Positions 21,505 to 25,181 of a stretch of DNA of 25,181 bases are shown here, piece by piece (position 1 is the stretch's first letter; each line of letters starts with the position of its first letter). The notes below the pieces were generated by a model. The model saw only the letters and a program-made list of their open reading frames with translations. It was not told the DNA's origin and ran no database searches. Both the position numbers and the translations under genes were made by a program. This DNA is from a virus: IMG/VR virus record IMGVR_UViG_3300030406_005449, positions 1 through 25,181 of that record. One strand, written 5' to 3'.

Positions 21505-21573
21505 ATGTGGGGTAGTTTGCATCAGGCGGGTGTGAGCGTCAGGTGTGTGTGGAGCCTACCACTCCACCCCTAA
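21505..21573 (+). CDS. Mini-ORF 1 (22 aa), possible
   Basis: It begins with ATG directly after the previous TGA (TGAATG) and ends with TAA 21571-21573, whose last base is also the A of the next ATG. The peptide is Trp/Val/Ser-rich (MWGSLHQAGVSVRCVWSLPL, then HP). No separate ribosome site; only coupled translation could express it. It is listed because of the tiling with its neighbours, with low confidence. Confidence 0.22.
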   Translation: MWGSLHQAGVSVRCVWSLPLHP

Positions 21574-21656
21574 TGAGAAAGAGATCGGATGAAGTGGTCG
21601 CCCCAGTTGATTTTCACACGGCCCAATCCGGTCAACTCGCACACTCACTAATTTAA
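21573..21656 (+). CDS. Mini-ORF 2 (27 aa), possible
   Basis: Starts at ATG 21573-21575 overlapping the stop of mini-ORF 1 (TAATG) and ends at TAA 21654-21656 that overlaps the ribosome site TAAGGAGGG of the next gene. The peptide begins MRKRSDEVVAPVDF. As with its neighbour, no ribosome site of its own is seen; a stem GTGGAG/CTCCAC (21549-21554, 21562-21567) lies just upstream. Confidence 0.22.
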   Translation: MRKRSDEVVAPVDFHTAQSGQLAHSLI

Positions 21657-21666
21657 GGAGGGAAAA

Positions 21667-22056
21667 ATGTCTTTGCAGAAAGGTACAGAAGTTCGAGTAG
21701 ACAGTGATGTCGAGTGGCCTACTACTACTGCTCCACGCAGTAGATGGTTCACCACAGGCTCAGGATTCTTTTCGACAGAGGAAGGCAGCAAAGGCTATCA
21801 CTGGATCGAGTTGAGAAACTACAAGGGTGCAGTGATAGATGAGATTGTGTCTGCTGAAGATTTGGAGAGTTTGAACATGCAAGACTGGGATAGTTACTAC
21901 AACACAATTGATGCTCCTCCCAAGAGCTTGTCAGAGGAAGTCGTTGACTGGGAGCACACGCTCTGGGAGCGCACACCCCCCGGAAATAGGCTGGCAAAGG
22001 AGGTGGCTGAATGGGAGCACACGCTGCTTGAGAATGTGTCAGACAAAGGTAACTGA
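21667..22056 (+). CDS. Unknown phage protein with internal duplication (129 aa)
   Basis: The N-terminal half is beta-rich, with RVDSDVEWP, GYHWIELRNYKGAVIDEIVS, resembling a small SH3-like fold in pattern only. The C-terminal half has a duplicated 15-residue unit: EEVVDWEHTLWERTP and KEVAEWEHTLLENVS. GGAGGG lies four bases before ATG 21667, a strong start. No family recognised. The duplicated WEHTL unit is amphipathic and could be a binding arm. Confidence 0.6.
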   Translation: MSLQKGTEVRVDSDVEWPTTTAPRSRWFTTGSGFFSTEEGSKGYHWIELRNYKGAVIDEIVSAEDLESLNMQDWDSYYNTIDAPPKSLSEEVVDWEHTLWERTPPGNRLAKEVAEWEHTLLENVSDKGN

Positions 22057-22063
22057 GGGAAAT

Positions 22064-22300
22064 ATGATCATAGAAAAAAATGTGCCAATGCCTCGCAAAA
22101 GAGCCGTTCGCAGTGAGCGCACCAACGAATTTGATGCAGCATTGAGAGTCATGGAGGTCGGTGACAGCATAGCCTTTCCTGCGAGTGAGTCATCAGTCGT
22201 TGAGCATTTTAGGCATTTCGCCCAACAAGCATACGACTATAAAATGACTCGCCGAATATCAGAGGACAAGCAGAAGATTCGGATTTGGAGGATTGAGTAA
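22064..22300 (+). CDS. Small basic phage protein ending in RIWRIE (78 aa)
   Basis: ATG 22064 is preceded by TGAGGGA, five to seven bases upstream, and starts seven bases after the previous stop. The basic N-terminus (PMPRKRAVRSERTN) leads to a core FDAALRVMEVGDSIAF, then a helix (FRHFAQQAYDYKM) and a basic end QKIRIWRIE. The 'VGDSIxF ... IRIWRIE' layout is one I have seen in short phage and plasmid proteins; DNA or RNA binding fits but is not shown. Confidence 0.62.
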   Translation: MIIEKNVPMPRKRAVRSERTNEFDAALRVMEVGDSIAFPASESSVVEHFRHFAQQAYDYKMTRRISEDKQKIRIWRIE

Positions 22301-22304
22301 GGAT

Positions 22305-22361
22305 GCCCCCGGCCACGGGGATGAAGGAGGGTAGCCAGGGGGCAGACAGGTGAGAGCTGTC
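22305..22361 (+). ncRNA. Structured stretch with two adjacent hairpins, candidate RNA element
   Basis: GCCCCCGGC (22305-22313) pairs with GCC-A-GGGGGC (22334-22343), a long GC stem with one bulge, and GACAG/CTGTC (22345-22349, 22357-22361) forms a second stem directly after. No T-tract follows. It lies between the stop of the 78-residue gene and the start of the 57-residue gene, so a leader RNA, attenuator or mRNA stabiliser is possible. Confidence 0.4.
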
Positions 22362-22413
22362 CCGGCTATTCTTCCGAAAAATAATGCGTTTTGCAAATGC
22401 CGGAGAGCAAAAA

Positions 22414-22587
22414 ATGACCCTCGAAACAGGTTACCCTGACTTATATCTCTTATGGTACGAAGAACACGGCGACATTACGCTGCACGTTTTTGAAGACGAA
22501 GAAGATTTTTTAGATGCACAGGATGAATGTGCAGACGATGACATAATCTGTCACACGCTATCGTTGAATTGGCATCCCGCCACGTAA
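22414..22587 (+). CDS. Extremely acidic mini-protein without Lys or Arg (57 aa)
   Basis: ATG 22414 is chosen since GGAGAG lies six bases upstream; the earlier in-frame ATG 22384 has none. The 57-residue product has about 16 Asp/Glu and no Lys or Arg: TLETGYPDLYLLWYEEHGD, FEDEEDFLDAQDE and ADDDIICHTL. The acidic strand-turn-helix plan resembles small DNA-mimic inhibitors. It is the last plus-strand gene before the convergent block. Confidence 0.6.
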   Translation: MTLETGYPDLYLLWYEEHGDITLHVFEDEEDFLDAQDECADDDIICHTLSLNWHPAT

Positions 22588-22675
22588 ACCCCCAAGCCAG
22601 CCCTGCACCCAAGACGGAGAGACAGAGTGATGCAGATCGCTGGCCTAGAGGCAGCACAAGTCTAGCAAACTGACA

Positions 22676-23152
22676 TTACTTTGAAGAGACCGCGATAAAC
22701 CTCTGATCGATGGCTGCCAGTCCCTCACGAAAGACTGGTAACTCATTCCCAAGCACGGCCCTATCTAAAAGTATTGCTCCAACGATCATCTCCGCTGCCT
22801 CTCTGCCGACAGAATCTGACATGCAGTTGACGATGTCGCGCAGCAAAAGCAGGTTGTTGTTGTATCTCCCGGTGCCCTTGTCCGTGGAGGGGACACCTTT
22901 CAGGTTGACGCTCCTCACGAAAGCGCCAGCCCTGCCCAGCACATCAAGCAAAAATTCTGCTGACTTGTGCTCCACCGTGTCGATCTTGCCACTCAGCAGC
23001 AGCCGATCAATCTGGAGTTGATCCGTGACCCTCGCCCTTGAAACGACCTCGCCCTCCTCCTTCTCAAGGATAACGCGGTGCCTTTCGTGCAGCCTGGGGC
23101 TGCCGACATCGTTCACAACGAGATCAGAAGTCCCACTGGCCGGGTCTTTCAT
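22676..23152 (-). CDS. Unknown phage protein overlapping the helicase gene (158 aa)
   Basis: I start it at ATG 23152 (MKDPASGTSDLVV), which has GAGGG nine bases upstream; the longer frame to 23224 runs inside the helicase. It is basic at its start (RLHERHRVILEKEEGEVV) and helical in the centre (RVTDQLQIDRLLLSGKIDTV, SAEFLLDVLGRAGAFV). Gene order after the primase-helicase and its 29-base overlap suggest a replication accessory or regulatory protein. Family not recognised. An 88-base gap with no clear terminator separates it from the converging operon. Confidence 0.62.
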   Translation of the reverse strand: MKDPASGTSDLVVNDVGSPRLHERHRVILEKEEGEVVSRARVTDQLQIDRLLLSGKIDTVEHKSAEFLLDVLGRAGAFVRSVNLKGVPSTDKGTGRYNNNLLLLRDIVNCMSDSVGREAAEMIVGAILLDRAVLGNELPVFREGLAAIDQRFIAVSSK

Positions 23153-24908
23153 TATTGTACGCCCTCGTTCCGCCTGGATTTTCGTCTGCGTCATCCCAGA
23201 CCACATAATCGCGATAACGACCATTCACCGGGTCATAGTTAAGCTTCGCATGACCCACGGTGCCAATCCATTTGAATCGGCACTTCCAACTATGGACCTC
23301 GATGTGCTCCCCGGTGCGATGCACCGTCAAACCACAGTCCGCCTTCGCAAACCAAGCAGCAGAACCGCTGATGTGATTGCCGTTGGGGATCGGCATCTGA
23401 CCACTATCGTTCGCTCTCATCTTTGCTGGATGAGCGATGAACCAAATGTGCAGATCACAGGATCGAGCAAACTGCACCATGCGCGTCAGCATCTCGCTGA
23501 TCGCTTGGTGTTCATTCTCAGAGGATGACTGGGCGATGTAGTTGTAGGGATCGATCACCAGACCGCGGCATCCCAGACGCATCACCGCCTGCTTGGTACG
23601 CTCGATGATCGAGTCAATCGTTGCAGCCTCACCGTCCTTGCTGTCGAGAAACGCAAAGTGATCGTTGACCCATGACTTAGCTTCGTTCATCTCATCATGC
23701 GACATTCTCTCAGTCGGACCCACGAAGAACGGCTTACGTGCTCTCTTCTCAGACAGCTTGATGATGTGCAATGGTGGCGGGTTCTCGAAACTGGCAATGG
23801 CAAACTTCCAATCGTGTTGCTCCGCAAGGTTGACCAGCACCGCATCGATAAACTCCGATTTACCACTGCCGGGTTGCCCCGTCACCACCGTGAGCTGGCC
23901 TTGAAGGACTGTGTACAGCTCATCGAGACCACTGAATCCGGTGCTCTTGCCCTGCATCAGCCCACGTTCGTAGAGGAATGCCACGTCCTCGCCGTAATCA
24001 TCCGCGCTGTAGACACCCACCAGTGGAGTTGGCACCGCACAATCGATCAGCTCCGCTAAGTAATCTGCACCATGCTCTCTGAGCGCATCGTTCGCGTCCT
24101 TACAGCCCTCTGGCAGCTCTAGGTGGTAGCACTTGGCTCTGCCTACCCGCCGCATGATCTCTTCCCCTAGCGCCTCTCCTGGCTCATCAGCGTCCATTGC
24201 CAGAATAATCTTTTCAGCTTGATCGAGTACCGACTTTGCCTTCCAGAGATAGGAGAACTTCCTATCCTCTTCTGGATCTACCTTTCTGTTGCTCACTTTC
24301 TGAGGTGCCCCAGATGGCACTGACACCACCAGATGATCAGTGCGACTACCCAAGGCATCAGATATCGCGCAGCAATCTAGCTCACCCTCAGTGATGATCA
24401 CCGTGGTGTGCTCATCCGTCGCGCTCTCGATGTTCCACAGGTTCTGCGCTGAACCATCCTGTATGAAATTCTTGCCCTCAGTGCTGCGCCACTTGATCGC
24501 TGACTTGTCCTTGTAGGCAAATCCGATCGCTGGTACATCACCGACGTTATGGAAGTAATGGTTGCCACCAACCACGTTGAGATGCCGTACCCGGCTGGGG
24601 TCAATGCCCCGCAGTGTCAGAAAATTATCAGCCACCAGTTGATCGGACTGCTTGGGCACACTGATCGCAGTAACTTTGGTGACAGGTTTGTCGATCTCGA
24701 AATCATCAAACGGATCGTCCCTCCTCACAATCCCACTCGCCTCGCAATGCCAGCATTTGTACACCAGACCATCCGCCACCTCATCCACATCTAATGTTTT
24801 CTGATTTTTCTTTTTCCTATCCCCTGAACAGAGGGGACAAACGTGTCGTCCCTCACCTCGACTCTGTATGAAATACTCGAAGTCGTCGTCACTCATCACA
24901 TGATTCAT
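23124..24908 (-). CDS. T7 gp4-like primase-helicase (594 aa)
   Basis: Start ATG 24908 follows AGGAGG by about five bases; the upstream 24 codons of the longer frame translate leader motifs. Domains: zinc-binding module with Cys 24, 27, 52 and 55; TOPRIM with TEGELD (Glu 175) and AMDADEPG (Asp 239, 241); then a DnaB/RecA-type helicase with TGFSGLDELY, Walker A GQPGSGKS (344-351), and Walker B LVIDPYN (450-456). Order and length are those of T7 gp4, which primes and unwinds at the fork. The C-terminus ends in an acidic and aromatic tail (PGQWDF), as in T7-like helicases that bind polymerase. It overlaps the next gene by 29 bases. Confidence 0.88.
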   Translation of the reverse strand: MNHVMSDDDFEYFIQSRGEGRHVCPLCSGDRKKKNQKTLDVDEVADGLVYKCWHCEASGIVRRDDPFDDFEIDKPVTKVTAISVPKQSDQLVADNFLTLRGIDPSRVRHLNVVGGNHYFHNVGDVPAIGFAYKDKSAIKWRSTEGKNFIQDGSAQNLWNIESATDEHTTVIITEGELDCCAISDALGSRTDHLVVSVPSGAPQKVSNRKVDPEEDRKFSYLWKAKSVLDQAEKIILAMDADEPGEALGEEIMRRVGRAKCYHLELPEGCKDANDALREHGADYLAELIDCAVPTPLVGVYSADDYGEDVAFLYERGLMQGKSTGFSGLDELYTVLQGQLTVVTGQPGSGKSEFIDAVLVNLAEQHDWKFAIASFENPPPLHIIKLSEKRARKPFFVGPTERMSHDEMNEAKSWVNDHFAFLDSKDGEAATIDSIIERTKQAVMRLGCRGLVIDPYNYIAQSSSENEHQAISEMLTRMVQFARSCDLHIWFIAHPAKMRANDSGQMPIPNGNHISGSAAWFAKADCGLTVHRTGEHIEVHSWKCRFKWIGTVGHAKLNYDPVNGRYRDYVVWDDADENPGGTRAYNNERPGQWDF

Positions 24909-24948
24909 CTTTCCTCCTCTTGTGAATCCCCTAGATTTATGATATTTA

Positions 24949-25033
24949 TCGTCAGCTATCGACGTTGGCATCACGTTCAACTCTCTGAGTTGATAGCAGC
25001 TTTCGTATCTGTAGCTATCGACGTTAGCTATCG
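24949..25033. repeat. AGCTWTCG motif cluster before the helicase
   Basis: AGCTATCG is at 24954-24961, 25013-25020 and 25026-25033, and AGCTTTCG at 24998-25005. AGCTATCGACGTT is duplicated exactly (24954-24966 and 25013-25025). ATCGTCAGC (24949) also occurs in the terL leader (13338). The cluster covers the 115-base gap between the partial gene and the primase-helicase, and the last copy runs into the end of that partial gene. Operator or promoter function is inferred. Confidence 0.58.
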
Positions 25034-25181
25034 ATGATGGCTTCTCGAAGCTCTCTCACGCCATCGATAACAGCCTTCTTCCTTCTCACTCCTGCATCCT
25101 CACTTGCTATCCTGTAAATGATCTCGAGATATTTTGATCCCACACCGGGGCCAAGATCGTTCTTATCGCATAAGCGTTCAA
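25024..25181 (-). CDS. Unknown phage protein, C-terminal end only
   Basis: An open frame enters at the right edge and stops with TAA at 25024-25026. The visible 51 residues include KNDLGPGVGSKYLEIIYRIA, then VRRKKAVIDGVRELREAII. The helical, basic pattern looks coding and reads straight into the helicase leader. The N-terminus is outside the window, so no family call is made. It precedes the primase-helicase in the same direction and is probably part of a replication operon. Confidence 0.6.
   Translation of the reverse strand, partial: ERLCDKNDLGPGVGSKYLEIIYRIASEDAGVRRKKAVIDGVRELREAIIDS

Noticed and set aside
22303-22353. A 16-codon frame starting at ATG 22303
   Set aside because: No ribosome site and it coincides with the long GC stem, so structure explains the sequence better.
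22588-22675. Bidirectional terminator between the converging operons
   Set aside because: GCCAGC/GCTGGC arms are 37 bases apart and no T-tract follows, so I see no clear terminator.
24909-24980. Upstream extension of the primase-helicase
   Set aside because: It translates leader motifs; a strong AGGAGG site directly precedes ATG 24908.

Overview
The window is a contiguous piece of a tailed double-stranded DNA phage (Caudoviricetes). The overall set of genes resembles marine, largely uncultured phages known from metagenomes: a terminase with a conserved 231-residue neighbour, a P22-like long portal, a GroES-like co-chaperonin, a scaffold, a Mu gpT-like major capsid protein, a run of tiny very basic proteins, P22 gp4/SU10-like adaptors, and a glycine/valine repeat tail protein. 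No integrase, repressor, tRNA or bacterial housekeeping gene is visible. Two connector-type adaptors and a T7-like primase-helicase favour podovirus-like morphology, but this is inference. The host is unknown. A perfect bacterial parS-type 16-mer (4628-4643) in the TGTTCC/GGAACA form points weakly to a gammaproteobacterium.

Layout. Block A (minus strand, 14316 down to 1) is the packaging and virion block: small terminase, a 520-base non-coding region, large terminase, conserved unknown, portal, GroES-like protein, scaffold, head proteins, major capsid protein, Rho-independent terminator, parS-like site, two beta-rich virion-type proteins, four tiny lysine-rich proteins, adaptors, and the start of a repeat-bearing tail protein that leaves the left edge. 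Block B (plus strand, 14498-22587) is a tightly packed, probably early, operon of about eighteen mostly unknown small proteins. A sigma-70-like promoter lies at 14413-14441, in the divergent gap opposite terS. Recognisable members are a cytosine-methyltransferase-like protein, a protein with a DnaJ-type zinc motif, a two-span membrane protein and several extremely acidic proteins. Block C (minus strand, 25181 down to 22676) is replication: a T7 gp4-like primase-helicase with an overlapping unknown gene downstream and the end of another gene entering from the right.

How it fits together. Blocks A and C both run leftward, and block B is sandwiched between them. Block B diverges from A at about 14.3-14.5 kb and converges on C at about 22.6 kb. 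The leaders of the terL operon and of the helicase gene share a short motif family (AGCTWTCG with ATCGTNAGC). The terS-terL gap additionally holds three 20-base direct repeats with an exact 31-base period, plus palindromes, an A/T tract and a G-rich stretch. This makes it the best candidate for a packaging, replication or control locus.

The least explained and most interesting elements are the parS-like site, the terS-terL repeat array, the shared leader motif, the basic-protein cluster, a chain of mini-ORFs at 21505-21656, a structured stretch at 22305-22361, and several extremely acidic early proteins. All family assignments were made by eye from motifs; no database search was run.
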